Positions 17,834 to 27,235 are shown, counted from the stretch's first letter. The stretch: 64,000 nucleotides of DNA from Paenibacillus piscarius (GCF_022234545.1 NZ_JAIEUI010000003.1:230500-294499), one strand, 5' to 3'. The notes: generated from the sequence alone by a model not told the origin. A program made the numbers and translations.

Positions 17834-18415
17834 GTGACGATCAGTCTTTCCAAAGGACAGCGGATTGATCTTACCAAGACCAATCCGGGTCTGACGAAAG
17901 TAGTTGTAGGACTGGGCTGGGATACCAACAAATACAGCGGCGGCAATGACTTCGACCTTGATGCGTCGGCATTTCTGCTGCATGAGGACGGCAAGGCCAA
18001 GGGTGAGGACGATTTCGTCTTCTATAACAACCCCAGCGGCGGCAAAGGCTCTATAACCCATACAGGGGATAACCGTACCGGTGAAGGCGAAGGGGACGAT
18101 GAGCAGATTATCGTTGACTTCAGCCTGGTGCCGGCGAACATCCAGCGGATCGGGATTACGGTTACCATCTATGATTATGAAGCCCGTGCGCAGAACTTTG
18201 GACAAGTCTCCAATGCGTTTGTACGCGTGGTGGATGCTACAAGTGACCGCGAGGTGCTGCGGTTCGATCTCGGCGAGGATTTCTCCACCGAGACGGCTGT
18301 GGTCTTCTGCGAGTTCTACCGCCACGGAGCGGACTGGAAGTTCCAGGCGATCGGCAGCGGCTTTGCCGGCGGACTCGGCGCACTCTGCAAGAATTACGGA
18401 CTGGATGCACAGTAG
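17834..18415 (+). CDS. terD: TerD family stress protein, 193 aa
   Basis: I chose the GTG at 17834: it gives a start equal in length to the neighbouring paralogue (MTISLSKGQ versus MAINLSKGQ) and spaces well from AAGGAAAGAGGG; a TTG at 17828 is six bases upstream. It has a complete TerD domain with GGNDFDLDASAFL and a [14 protein letters not shown] loop. It is the third TerD gene in tandem. A terminator follows at 18434-18465, before the fusion gene. Confidence 0.93.
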   Translation: MTISLSKGQRIDLTKTNPGLTKVVVGLGWDTNKYSGGNDFDLDASAFLLHEDGKAKGEDDFVFYNNPSGGKGSITHTGDNRTGEGEGDDEQIIVDFSLVPANIQRIGITVTIYDYEARAQNFGQVSNAFVRVVDATSDREVLRFDLGEDFSTETAVVFCEFYRHGADWKFQAIGSGFAGGLGALCKNYGLDAQ

Positions 18416-18433
18416 TCACAGCTTAGCTTGTAA

Positions 18434-18465
18434 GGCGGGATCTTTACGATCCTGCCCTTTTTATA
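18434..18465 (+). terminator. Terminator inside the Ter cluster
   Basis: GGCGGGATC and GATCCTGCC pair with one G-T wobble, followed by CTTTTTATA. It may set a lower level for the downstream fusion and terC genes. Confidence 0.7.
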
Positions 18466-18516
18466 CACAAAACTGGTGAAGCTTGCGCTCTATCTATCGG
18501 CAAAGGTGGCAAACGA

Positions 18517-19854
18517 ATGAGTACAGAAGTAGTCAAAGGACAGAAAGCAGACCTGACCAAAGGGAACCCCGGGCTCCGCAATATCACGGTGGAGATCGGG
18601 TGGAAGGCTCCGTCTTCTATGGATATTGATGCTTCCGCATTCCTGCTTGGAGATGGGGGGAAGGTGAGCGGGGACGACGATCTGATCTTTTACAATAACC
18701 CGTCCACCTCTTATATCACTTATAAGGATGTTCCGGGGACGGCTGCGGGCGGCCGGAAGCAGTTTGCCGTTGCGCTGGACCGGATTCCGGCTCATATCCA
18801 GAGGATCGCCTTCACGCTTACCCTGTATGATGGCGAGAACCGCAGGCAGAGCTTCGGGCAGATGAGCGAGGCGGACTGCCGGATCCTGGATCAGGCAAGC
18901 GGGATGTCTGTTCTGCGGTGTAACCTTGGAAACCAGTTCTCTGTAGAGACAGCAGTTGTGGTTGGAGAATTATATAGATACGGCCAAGAATGGAAATTCA
19001 ATGCGATTGTTGCCGGCTTCTCAGGCGGGCTGAAGGCGCTCTGCGGCAACTATGGCATCGAGGTGGAGGATGAGCCGGCTCCGGCCCCTGTTCCGCCTCC
19101 GAAGCCGCCGGAGCGTACAGCAGCACCGCCGGAGCGCACCCCGCTCCAAGTGCCGCCGCGCACGGAGCCGTCCTCCAGGCCGAATATTGTCATCCCTCCT
19201 CCGCCTGGAGCTGCACAGAGGCAGGAGCCTGAACCTCCGCCGGGGGTGAATCTCAATCTGAAGAAGATTGAGCTGAAGAAGAAGGGCGATTCGATCAACC
19301 TGAAGAAGTCAGCCTCCGGTCTGGGAGAGCTGTTGATCAACCTGAACTGGAACCAGAAGCAGGGCGGCGGGCTGTTCAGCCGCGGCAAAGGCGGAGTCGA
19401 TCTGGATCTTGCCTGCCTGTTCGAACTGAAGAACGGTGCCAAAGGGGTTGTGCAGGCGCTGGGCAATGCCTTCGGCAGCCTGCAGCAGCCGCCCTATATT
19501 ATGCTGGATGGAGATGACCGGACGGGTTCCGTAACATCCGGCGAGAATCTGCGTATAAACGGAAGTAAGGTTTCGCAGATTGAGAGAATCCTGGTGTTTG
19601 CCTTCATCTACAAGGGCGTCACCAACTGGTCCGAGGCGGATGGGGTGGTTACCCTGAAGCAGGATGGCGGGCCGGATATCGTTGTACATCTGGACGAGCA
19701 TAACAACCGTAAGGGCATGTGCGCCATTGCAATGATCCGGAATGTGGAGGGCGAGACCTTCAGCATCGAGCGTCTCGTGCAATATTTCAGCGGTCATAGG
19801 GAGATGGATGAGGCTTATGGCTGGGGGCTTCGCTGGGTAGCGGGAAGCAAATAA
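18517..19854 (+). CDS. TerD-TerD fusion with proline-rich linker, 445 aa
   Basis: ATG start. Residues 1-180 form a TerD domain in which the acidic loop is degraded (VPGTAAGGRKQF replaces the usual GEGDGDDEQ). Residues about 185-245 are a proline-rich linker. Residues 250-445 form a second, more distant TerD/TerA-like domain starting NLKKIELKKKGDSINLKK and containing GGVDLDLACLFEL, GDDRTGS and SIERLVQYF. The C-terminal half resembles TerA-type domains, and fusions of this sort are found in Ter clusters. The product could bridge two partners of the complex. It is followed after 27 bases by terC. Confidence 0.88.
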   Translation: MSTEVVKGQKADLTKGNPGLRNITVEIGWKAPSSMDIDASAFLLGDGGKVSGDDDLIFYNNPSTSYITYKDVPGTAAGGRKQFAVALDRIPAHIQRIAFTLTLYDGENRRQSFGQMSEADCRILDQASGMSVLRCNLGNQFSVETAVVVGELYRYGQEWKFNAIVAGFSGGLKALCGNYGIEVEDEPAPAPVPPPKPPERTAAPPERTPLQVPPRTEPSSRPNIVIPPPPGAAQRQEPEPPPGVNLNLKKIELKKKGDSINLKKSASGLGELLINLNWNQKQGGGLFSRGKGGVDLDLACLFELKNGAKGVVQALGNAFGSLQQPPYIMLDGDDRTGSVTSGENLRINGSKVSQIERILVFAFIYKGVTNWSEADGVVTLKQDGGPDIVVHLDEHNNRKGMCAIAMIRNVEGETFSIERLVQYFSGHREMDEAYGWGLRWVAGSK

Positions 19855-19881
19855 TTTGATATCACCGGAGGCGCAAGTGGA

Positions 19882-20625
19882 ATGGACTGGTTCAGTGATT
19901 TTTTTAGGAGTATCGGTGAGAATTACGGGCATTTCTTCTCATGGAGTGATATTGCAGGGACGCTATCCGACCCTGTCAGCTGGGGGATTATCGGGAGTCT
20001 GATCCTGCTGGAAGGTCTGCTCTCTGCAGATAACGCGCTCGTGCTGGCGGTTATGGTTAAGCACTTGCCGAAGGAGCAGCAGCGTAAGGCTTTGTTCTAC
20101 GGGATACTCGGTGCTTATTTATTCAGATTCCTGGCGATTGGTCTGGGAACCTATCTCGTCAAATTTACGCTGGTTAAGGTGCTTGGGGCCTTGTATCTCT
20201 TCTATATTGCCTACAAAGGGTTGTTCAAGGGCAGCGGTGAAGATGGCGAGGTTAAGAATAAAGGCGCCTCTTTCTGGAAGACGGTACTCCTGGTTGAATT
20301 AATGGATATTGCGTTCAGTATTGACAGCGTGGTGGCTGCATTCGGTCTGAGCAGTGAGGTCTGGGTGCTCTTCCTGGGCGGTATTCTCGGCGTGCTGATG
20401 ATGCGCGGCGTGGCGCAGGTCTTCCTCAAGCTGATTGCCAGATATCCTGAACTGGAACAGACTGCATTTATACTGATTGCCCTGATTGCCGGTAAAATGC
20501 TGGCCGGTGCATTCGGCTATGAAATGCCGCATGTGTTATTCTTCGGTATTCTGATCGTAGTGTTTGTAGGCACAATCCTGTACAGCGCCAGCAAACGCAA
20601 AAAAGAGGAAGGCCGCAAAGCCTGA
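19882..20625 (+). CDS. terC: TerC family integral membrane protein, 247 aa
   Basis: ATG start. About seven membrane segments with the family's charged intramembrane motifs: LLEGLLSADNALVLA near residue 40 and ELMDIAFSIDSVVAAFG near 140. The charged residues in both are typical of TerC, which is proposed to export or sense divalent metal and to anchor TerB/TerD at the membrane. It closes the first Ter operon. A hairpin follows at 20771-20795. Confidence 0.94.
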   Translation: MDWFSDFFRSIGENYGHFFSWSDIAGTLSDPVSWGIIGSLILLEGLLSADNALVLAVMVKHLPKEQQRKALFYGILGAYLFRFLAIGLGTYLVKFTLVKVLGALYLFYIAYKGLFKGSGEDGEVKNKGASFWKTVLLVELMDIAFSIDSVVAAFGLSSEVWVLFLGGILGVLMMRGVAQVFLKLIARYPELEQTAFILIALIAGKMLAGAFGYEMPHVLFFGILIVVFVGTILYSASKRKKEEGRKA

Positions 20626-20770
20626 TTCATCTGAAATCAGCCTGATTTGCATCATTCATATTTTATTGCTGTACAGGAAGGCGGGGGTTCACGGGAAGGG
20701 TGGACCCCAGCGTGCTTCCGGGTAATCGTTATATTGTTATAGCTTGGCCTTTGTTGTTTGAGATAGCCGG

Positions 20771-20795
20771 ATGCCGTCCCTTAAGAGGACGGCAT
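20771..20795 (+). terminator. Hairpin between terC and the Ter biosynthetic operon
   Basis: Nine-base perfect arms ATGCCGTCC / GGACGGCAT with a seven-base loop; no T run, so termination is uncertain. Confidence 0.5.
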
Positions 20796-20834
20796 ATTCG
20801 GTTCTGCTGGTCTTTACAATCGGGGCTATTCGTT

Positions 20835-20849
20835 TTGTGCATTGCACAA
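20835..20849. promoter_or_regulatory. Palindrome before the Ter biosynthetic operon
   Basis: TTGTGCATTGCACAA is a perfect 15-base palindrome ending five bases before the AAGGAGG ribosome binding site. It could be an operator or a small RNA hairpin controlling translation. Confidence 0.4.
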
Positions 20850-20867
20850 CATTAAGGAGGAAGGGCC

Positions 20868-22076
20868 TTGAGATATTTCGATTACCTTACGCCAGAACAG
20901 GAAGCCTCATTATTCCATGTTCCGCCGGTCTCATTTGATCATACTACCTGCAAGGATTTACTCGCTTACGCCGTCGGAGCAGCCCTCTACATGCCTGCTA
21001 CCCGTTCCAGTGTTGCCGAAGATATTATTAAGCTTAGAGCTTCGGGGCTCGTAACGGTAATCATAGATCTGGAGGACGCTATAGGGGATGGCGAAGTGGA
21101 TTATGCCGAAGAATCGGTCGTCAGGCATCTGGCGTTCCTGTCCGCTTATGCGGAGAATGAGCCGGGGGCGCAGGGCAGTCTTCCGCTGTTATTCATCCGC
21201 GTGCGTAACCCGGAGCAGCTCCGGGATCTGATCTTCCGGCTGGGGTCACTGATTACGATGCTGACCGGCTTTGTTTTCCCCAAGTTCTCCGTTGATAACG
21301 GCACGGATTATTTCGAGGCCATTGCCGATTACAATCATACACGGAGCTATTCCGATCCGGTGCTCTACGGAATGCCGATTCTGGAGAACGCACCGATTAT
21401 CTACCGGGAGAGCCGGATGAATACCTTGCTTGCGATCCGCAGTCTGCTGGGAAATTACCGCGAGTATGTGTTGAATGTCAGAATTGGAGCCACCGACTTC
21501 TCCAGCCTGTTCGGGCTCCGGCGCAGCCCGGATACCAGTATCTATGATCTGACGCCGATCCGTGACTGCATGTCGGATATCATTAACGTATTTGGCCGTG
21601 TGGAGGAAGGATACGTGATCTCGGGACCGGTGTGGGAGTATTTTGCCAGCAAAGGACACCGGGTACTGCGCCCGCAGCTTCGCGAGACCCCCTTCGAGGA
21701 TACCTACGGCAAGCATGGCCGCGAGATGCGCAACAACTTCATCTCAAGCTCGATGGACGGGCTGTTCCGGGAAGTGATTCTGGACAAGGAGAACGGGATT
21801 GTAGGGAAAACCATCATTCATCCCTCCCATCTCAGACCTGTGCAGGCGATGTACACCGTGATGCATGAGGAGTATGTGGATGCCTTAAGTATTGTGGAGA
21901 GCAACGATGGCAGCCGCGGGGTGTTCAAGAGTGAATATTTCAATAAAATGAATGAAATCAAGCCGCATTTGAACTGGGCCAGACGCATTCTATTACGATC
22001 TCAAATATACGGGGTGTTACATGAACAACAGCATTTTGTCGGACTTCTGCCCGAGAACGAATATACACACGTTTAA
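20868..22076 (+). CDS. HpcH/HpaI aldolase / citrate-lyase-like protein of the Ter module, 402 aa
   Basis: TTG start with AAGGAGGAAGG upstream. It has the TIM-barrel features of the HpcH/CitE superfamily: MPATRSSVAEDII, VIIDLEDAIGDGE with the metal-binding acidic residues, LLFIRVRNPEQL, and NVRIGATDFSSLFGLRR. This branch belongs to the biosynthetic module that accompanies TerD proteins, described by Anantharaman, Iyer and Aravind (2012). It probably forms or cleaves a C-C bond in making a nucleoside-like metabolite; the reaction is not established. Its end overlaps the next gene by 56 bases. Confidence 0.85.
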   Translation: MRYFDYLTPEQEASLFHVPPVSFDHTTCKDLLAYAVGAALYMPATRSSVAEDIIKLRASGLVTVIIDLEDAIGDGEVDYAEESVVRHLAFLSAYAENEPGAQGSLPLLFIRVRNPEQLRDLIFRLGSLITMLTGFVFPKFSVDNGTDYFEAIADYNHTRSYSDPVLYGMPILENAPIIYRESRMNTLLAIRSLLGNYREYVLNVRIGATDFSSLFGLRRSPDTSIYDLTPIRDCMSDIINVFGRVEEGYVISGPVWEYFASKGHRVLRPQLRETPFEDTYGKHGREMRNNFISSSMDGLFREVILDKENGIVGKTIIHPSHLRPVQAMYTVMHEEYVDALSIVESNDGSRGVFKSEYFNKMNEIKPHLNWARRILLRSQIYGVLHEQQHFVGLLPENEYTHV

Positions 22077-23445
22077 TATCGTCGAGAATCTGCAGGTTAC
22101 GGTAACGGAGACCTCCAACCCTTTTCATATGCCTGTGGAAGCCCTGTTCTCTATGGCCGCCCGGATCAACAAGAAACGTTCTTTCCTATTCGTCAGTAAG
22201 GTGCTTGGCAAGCATATTCCAGTCAATCCTTATACCCCGCTGCTTAGCGGCGCGGCCCTGGCTTTACTTCTATACCGGGAGAGAGGCGGGGAAGCCGCCA
22301 GCCCGGAAGTTATGGACCGGCTGATGGACCAGGCCGTCCACGGACTAATCCATCCTGATCGTGCGGAGGAAGCCTATCATGCGCTGCTGGCTGCACGCCT
22401 GGTGCTGCCTGAGCCGGTTCTGTTTATGGGATTTGCGGAGACGGCGACGGCCCTGGGGCACAGCATGTACCATGCGTTCGCCGGTGGAGCGGCTTACATC
22501 CATACAACCCGTGAGCAGATTCCCGAGCTGGAATCGGTGGTTACCTTCGAAGAGGAGCACTCCCATGCGGTAAACCATCTCTGTTATGCGCTGGCTGCGG
22601 GCCTGTTGTCCGGTACTGAGCCGGTTGTGCTGGTGGACGATGAGATTACGACCGGCAACACAGCGATCAATACAATCCGTGACATCCAGTCCAAGTTCCC
22701 GCGCCGGGAATATGTAGTGGCTTCACTGCTGGACTGGCGGAGCGGCAGGAATATTCAGGCTTACCGGGAGCTGGAACAGGAGCTGGGTATCCAGATTACG
22801 GCGCTGTCTCTTCTTCAGGGAACCATTGAGGTTCAAGGCACCCCGCTGCTGTCGCCTGCAGGTGATAACGGGGCTTCCCGGCCTTCCGGTGAGGCGGAAT
22901 TAGTAACGACTTATGTCTTAGACGGCTTGGAGCGTCTTCCGGTCACCTCGGTGGACGGGCAAGGGATGGTGAATCCGGCTCCCTACTTGAAGCACAGCGG
23001 CCGCTTCGGACTGGAATCTGCCGATAATGCGCAGCTTGATGCCGGTGTAAGCCGGGTAGCCGGTCAGCTCCGTGGACTCCGGGAAGGCTCCCGCACCCTG
23101 GTGATGGGCGTTGGCGAGTTCATGTATCTGCCGATGCGGATTGCGGCAGAGATGGGCGAAGGCATCGCTTATCAATCCTCTACCCGCAGTCCGATCCATC
23201 CGGAGCGGCGTGCGGATTACGGGGTACACAGCGCTGCCGGGTATCCGTCCCCGGGGGATGCGGAGATTATGAACTTCATCTATAACATAGATCCCGGCCA
23301 ATATGACGAGATCTTCGTCCTGCTGGAGCGTGAGGTGCCCCGTGAGCGGATTGCCCCAATGACAGATATTCTACAGAGGCTGGCCGGCAATAAGGTCCAC
23401 CTTGTTGTGCTCGCCTCAGAACCAGAGACGGGAGGCTTATGCTGA
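22021..23445 (+). CDS. Phosphoribosyltransferase with C-terminal TRSP domain, Ter module, 474 aa
   Basis: ATG at 22021, inside the end of the preceding gene; the ribosome binding site is weak, in keeping with translational coupling. The N-terminal half has the PRPP-binding loop VVLVDDEITTGNTAINTI. The C-terminal half carries STRSPI, the motif that names the TRSP domain (PRTase_2 plus TRSP architecture). It is one of two phosphoribosyltransferase-type enzymes of the operon and presumably joins a base to a ribosyl unit. The conserved stretch INKKRSFLFVSKVLGKHIPV near residue 50 supports a start at or near the one chosen. Confidence 0.87.
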   Translation: MNNSILSDFCPRTNIHTFNIVENLQVTVTETSNPFHMPVEALFSMAARINKKRSFLFVSKVLGKHIPVNPYTPLLSGAALALLLYRERGGEAASPEVMDRLMDQAVHGLIHPDRAEEAYHALLAARLVLPEPVLFMGFAETATALGHSMYHAFAGGAAYIHTTREQIPELESVVTFEEEHSHAVNHLCYALAAGLLSGTEPVVLVDDEITTGNTAINTIRDIQSKFPRREYVVASLLDWRSGRNIQAYRELEQELGIQITALSLLQGTIEVQGTPLLSPAGDNGASRPSGEAELVTTYVLDGLERLPVTSVDGQGMVNPAPYLKHSGRFGLESADNAQLDAGVSRVAGQLRGLREGSRTLVMGVGEFMYLPMRIAAEMGEGIAYQSSTRSPIHPERRADYGVHSAAGYPSPGDAEIMNFIYNIDPGQYDEIFVLLEREVPRERIAPMTDILQRLAGNKVHLVVLASEPETGGLC

Positions 23446-24599
23446 TGAAGGCAATAGAGCTTGATGCGATCAAGAACAAGAGTATTTCTCCTCCGGTTCC
23501 GCTGGGCAGCTACCCGGCTTCCGATGTAACCTTCCTGCTGAAGGACCTCAGCGATGTGTCGCTGGAGCGGGGAACGGCTGAGCGGGAGGAGGCGATCCAA
23601 TCCGGAGTGCATTATTCGGAGATGCTTCCGGTAGAGTATCAGCCGACAGAGCAGTACATCGGACTGTTCCATGACACGCTGCGGCATACGGCCGGGAAGG
23701 TGGCTCTGGCTGTAGCGGTTGTCTCCGAGATGATTGTCGCCCGGCGGGGGATAGCGAATACCGTGCTCGTCTCCCTGGCGAGAGCGGGTACACCGATCGG
23801 GGTGCTCATCAAACGGTATATCCTTGCGCAATATGGGGCCGATCTTCCGCACTACAGCATCTCGATTATCCGCGGCAAAGGCATTGACGAGAACGCCATC
23901 CTGTATATGCTGCAGCAGCATGGGGCAGAGGCCGATTTGCAGTTCATTGACGGCTGGACCGGGAAGGGGGCCATCCGCCAGGTGCTGATTGAGGCTTGTG
24001 AGAGCATGTACACCAAATACGGCATCAAGCTGAATGATGATCTGGCTGTACTAGCCGACCCGGGGTATTGCTCCGGCACCTTCGGCACCCGGGAGGATTA
24101 TCTGATCCCCAGCGCCTGCCTGAATTCCACGGTGTCCGGCCTGATGAGCCGCACTGTGCTGCGTGATGATCTGATCGGGCCGGAGGAATTCCATGGGGCC
24201 AAATTCTACAGGGAATGGCTGGACAGCGATCTGTCGAATGTATTCGTGGATACGATTACCCCGCATTTCCCGGCAGTGGCGGCAGAGGCGAACCGCCAGG
24301 CGTCTGAGATGCTTGCACACCCGCCGGAGATCACCTGGCAGGGGCTGGCGGATATCCGCAGCATCCAGGAGACCTTCGGCATTGACAATATTAATCTGGT
24401 GAAGCCGGGGGTGGGCGAGACGACCCGCGTTCTGCTGCGCAGAGTGCCTTGGAGAATTCTTGTCGACCGGCTGGATAATCCCAATCTGCGGCATATCCTC
24501 CTGCTGGCTGAAGACCGCGGTGTACCGGTGGAGGTCTACCCCGGGCTGGCCTATTCCTGCTGCGGCATCATCAAGCCGCTGAAAGGGGAGAGTGAATGA
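23445..24599 (+). CDS. StiP/PRTase-like protein with C-terminal PELOTA domain, Ter module, 384 aa
   Basis: I chose the ATG at 23445, which overlaps the upstream stop as TGATG and has GGAGG nine bases before it; ATG at 23439 is only three bases from that site. The main domain matches the family named both cysteine protease StiP and PRTase_1 (AVVSEMIVARRG, SLARAGTPIGVLIKR, IDGWTGKGAI). The last 75 residues (VGETTRVLLRRVP ... YSCCGII) fit the PELOTA RNA-binding-like domain. Family members sit in Ter biosynthetic operons. I favour a phosphoribosyltransferase role over a protease, because context and fold point that way. Confidence 0.85.
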   Translation: MKAIELDAIKNKSISPPVPLGSYPASDVTFLLKDLSDVSLERGTAEREEAIQSGVHYSEMLPVEYQPTEQYIGLFHDTLRHTAGKVALAVAVVSEMIVARRGIANTVLVSLARAGTPIGVLIKRYILAQYGADLPHYSISIIRGKGIDENAILYMLQQHGAEADLQFIDGWTGKGAIRQVLIEACESMYTKYGIKLNDDLAVLADPGYCSGTFGTREDYLIPSACLNSTVSGLMSRTVLRDDLIGPEEFHGAKFYREWLDSDLSNVFVDTITPHFPAVAAEANRQASEMLAHPPEITWQGLADIRSIQETFGIDNINLVKPGVGETTRVLLRRVPWRILVDRLDNPNLRHILLLAEDRGVPVEVYPGLAYSCCGIIKPLKGESE

Positions 24600-25432
24600 T
24601 CTACGCCAGCGATCTGGACCGCACCCTGATCTACTCGCTTAATGCAATAGGCGTTCCGGAGGATACGCCCGGTCTCGTTCCGGCAGAGGTGGTCGAAGGC
24701 CGGACGGTATCGTATATCTCCCGGCAGGCTCTGGCAACACTGAAAGAGCTGGCTGACAGAATCGTGTTCATGCCCGTAACAACGCGCACGATTGCGCAGT
24801 ACCGCCGGATTAACCTGTTCCAGGAGACGCTCATTCCCGATTATGCCATCACCAGCAACGGGGGCAATATTCTCGTGGGCGGAGTGGTGGATGAGGAGTG
24901 GCGTGCAGCAGTCGGCCGCCGGGTAGCCTGCGGCTCCGCTGCTGCTGAGGAGGCGGGGAGGCTCGTGCACTCTGTCGTGCGGGACGAATGGATCATCACC
25001 GAGCGCTATTGCGATGAGCTGTTCTATACCTTCGTGGTGCACCGGGAGGCTCTGCCGCCGGATGAGATTGCCCGTATGGCCGGGAGGCTGGACAGCCTGG
25101 GCTGGAAGGTATCGCTGCAGGGCCGCAAGCTGTATATCGTGCCGGAGGCTGTGAACAAAAGCGACGCCATCCATCATGTCCGGCGCACCGTGCATGCCGA
25201 GCCGATGGTCGCTTCAGGAGATTCCCTTCTGGACAAAAGCCTGCTTGCCGCGGCGGACTATGCTATCGTCCCCTGCCACGGAGAAATATTTGCCGAGCAG
25301 CAGGCGGGTCTAGTACACTTAGAGTATCCATTTACGAAGCAATCGGGTGTTTTTGCCGGGGATGAGATTCTGCAGTATGTCCAAGAGATTTATACTAATC
25401 TGACAGCATTGGGAGTTGGGCCGCAGCAATGA
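24596..25432 (+). CDS. HAD superfamily hydrolase of the Ter module, 278 aa
   Basis: ATG overlaps the upstream stop as ATGA. HAD motif I is DLDRT (residues 5-9), motif II is TTRTIAQY near 62 and motif IV is ASGDSLLDKSLL near 205. A cap domain lies between. It is a Cof-like phosphatase expected to remove a phosphate from the module's product or intermediate. It is coupled on both sides, and the next gene starts within its stop codon. Confidence 0.87.
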   Translation: MIYASDLDRTLIYSLNAIGVPEDTPGLVPAEVVEGRTVSYISRQALATLKELADRIVFMPVTTRTIAQYRRINLFQETLIPDYAITSNGGNILVGGVVDEEWRAAVGRRVACGSAAAEEAGRLVHSVVRDEWIITERYCDELFYTFVVHREALPPDEIARMAGRLDSLGWKVSLQGRKLYIVPEAVNKSDAIHHVRRTVHAEPMVASGDSLLDKSLLAAADYAIVPCHGEIFAEQQAGLVHLEYPFTKQSGVFAGDEILQYVQEIYTNLTALGVGPQQ

Positions 25433-26490
25433 AGAAGGTCAATATATATTTTAACCGCTGGTTCTCCGTGGCGTATCATTACATGAATCTCATCCGCAGC
25501 AATGAAGACGGTATTCCGGTACAGATTTTCGCTACCCACCCGGACATCCGCCATATGTCGCTGCAGGGCGCGGATGTGGCCGGGACCGAACCCGCGCTTA
25601 CCGGCATTGAATACGTGCAGTTCTGCGTTGATTTCTGCCGCCGCAACGAGATCGATATCTTCATCCCCCGGCTGCATATGCTCGATATTGCCCTGCACCT
25701 CTCCCTGTTCGACGCCGTCGGCACGAAGGTGCTGGTCTGCCGCGACCTGGACCTGCTGGAGATGCTGATGGACAAGGGCAAATTCTATGAGAGCGTCAAG
25801 GCGACCGGAATTATGACGATTCCTGATTACCATGTGGTCAGTAATGCGGAGCAATTCAGGGAAGCTTATGAGGATCTCGCCGCCAAGGGACATAAGGTGT
25901 GCTTCAAGCCTACTGAGACCGAGGGCGGCCTCGGGTTCCGGATCATCGACAATGACCGCAATCCGCTGGAGGAGCTGTTCGGCCATGTGACGCCGCTGAT
26001 CTCCTTCGGGGAGGCCTACCGCATTCTTGCGGAAGCGGAGAGCTTCCCGGATCTGATGGTGATGGAGCTGCTGGAGGGCTATGAATACAGCATTGACTGT
26101 CTGGCGGATGAGCACGGCAGCCTGCTCGCGGCGGTGCCGCGGCGCAAGGCGGGCGGACGCCTGCGGCTGATGGAGCATGTTCCCGAGCTGCTGGAGGTCG
26201 CCCGCAGGACGGCGGAGACCTACCGGATTCCCTTCAATTTCAATATCCAGATGAAGTACAGCGGCGGTGTGCCGAAGCTGCTGGAGATTAACCCGCGGAT
26301 GTCGGGCGGTTTGCACATCTCCTGTCTGTCCGGCATCAACTTCCCGTACCTGGCTGTCAAAAGCGCTCTGGGCGGCGAGGTCAAGCCTGCTGCGTTCGAG
26401 CACAATGTTCTGGCCAGTCATGTGGAGCAGCCGCTGATTATGAGAACAAACGGGGATTCCGTCATCACGGAATCCCTGAATGGAGCGTGA
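25429..26490 (+). CDS. ATP-grasp ligase of the Ter module, 353 aa
   Basis: ATG overlaps the upstream stop as ATGA. ATP-grasp features: KVCFKPTETEGGLGFRI (nucleotide-binding lysine and glycine loop, near residue 155), VMELLEGYEYSIDCLAD and EINPRMSGG near 290 (metal ligands). The N-terminal region (NIYFNRWFSVAYHY) is like other Ter-associated ATP-grasp proteins. It probably ligates an amino or carboxyl group to the pathway intermediate. It is the last of five tightly coupled biosynthetic genes. Confidence 0.87.
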   Translation: MKKVNIYFNRWFSVAYHYMNLIRSNEDGIPVQIFATHPDIRHMSLQGADVAGTEPALTGIEYVQFCVDFCRRNEIDIFIPRLHMLDIALHLSLFDAVGTKVLVCRDLDLLEMLMDKGKFYESVKATGIMTIPDYHVVSNAEQFREAYEDLAAKGHKVCFKPTETEGGLGFRIIDNDRNPLEELFGHVTPLISFGEAYRILAEAESFPDLMVMELLEGYEYSIDCLADEHGSLLAAVPRRKAGGRLRLMEHVPELLEVARRTAETYRIPFNFNIQMKYSGGVPKLLEINPRMSGGLHISCLSGINFPYLAVKSALGGEVKPAAFEHNVLASHVEQPLIMRTNGDSVITESLNGA

Positions 26491-26521
26491 CCGGATTCAC
26501 GCTCATACGAGGTGAGAGGGA

Positions 26522-27235
26522 ATGCAAGCTAAATTCAGAGTATTGGTATATGCCGGTGCCGGTTATGTCCTGGCTGTTCTGACCAGCGGATTTCTGCCTG
26601 AGCTGGTCTCGCTGCTGCTTCCGGTTGCCGGGGCCGCACTGGCGCTGCCGGAGTTCCGGCGGTCCAGAGTGAATCTTCCGGTTGAGGTGATCCCTGCCGG
26701 ACAGGAGCCGAAGGCCGTTGCCGGGGGGGCAGGCGCTGCGCCGCAGACTCCGTCCGCTGCCGGGCTGCCCGCCGCGGCGGGACAGGCCTCCCCGGCCCAG
26801 CCCGGAGCCGGACACGGGGGAGAGACGCCAATCGGAGCGGAGTTCGCTCCGGTGGTGGAGTACCTTAGTATCCTGGAGGATATGATTATCTCCGAGGGGC
26901 AGAAGGATACACTGGATAATGAGATTGTCGAGAAGTCGCTGGCGCTGTTCGCCAGGCTGCAGCGCGTAATTCCGCTGCTGCAGGAGCTGGGCAACGGCGA
27001 GATCAACCATACGGTCCGCAGGCTGGTGCTTAAGGATCTCAACGGGGTGATTAATCCGTTCCTGCGCCTGGGCGGCGAAGCCAAGACCAAGAACCGCAGA
27101 ATGCTGCTGAACGGTCTGCGCGATGTGGATTCCAAAATATCCGATATCGCGTCCACGATTGAGCACAAAGACCTGATGGAGCTTCAGACCAAGGCGGAGC
27201 TGATTCATCAGCGCTACAACAGCTCCGAACTATAG
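26522..27235 (+). CDS. Membrane-anchored protein of unknown function upstream of telA, 237 aa
   Basis: ATG with GAGGTGAGAGG upstream. Two hydrophobic segments close together (about residues 7-24 and 27-43) anchor the N-terminus. A low-complexity Ala/Pro/Gly linker covers about residues 60-105. The rest is predicted helical, with EFAPVVEYLSILEDMI and LQRVIPLLQELGNGEINHTVRRL. I do not recognise a named family. It ends 16 bases before telA, so it may tether or partner TelA at the membrane. Confidence 0.8.
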   Translation: MQAKFRVLVYAGAGYVLAVLTSGFLPELVSLLLPVAGAALALPEFRRSRVNLPVEVIPAGQEPKAVAGGAGAAPQTPSAAGLPAAAGQASPAQPGAGHGGETPIGAEFAPVVEYLSILEDMIISEGQKDTLDNEIVEKSLALFARLQRVIPLLQELGNGEINHTVRRLVLKDLNGVINPFLRLGGEAKTKNRRMLLNGLRDVDSKISDIASTIEHKDLMELQTKAELIHQRYNSSEL

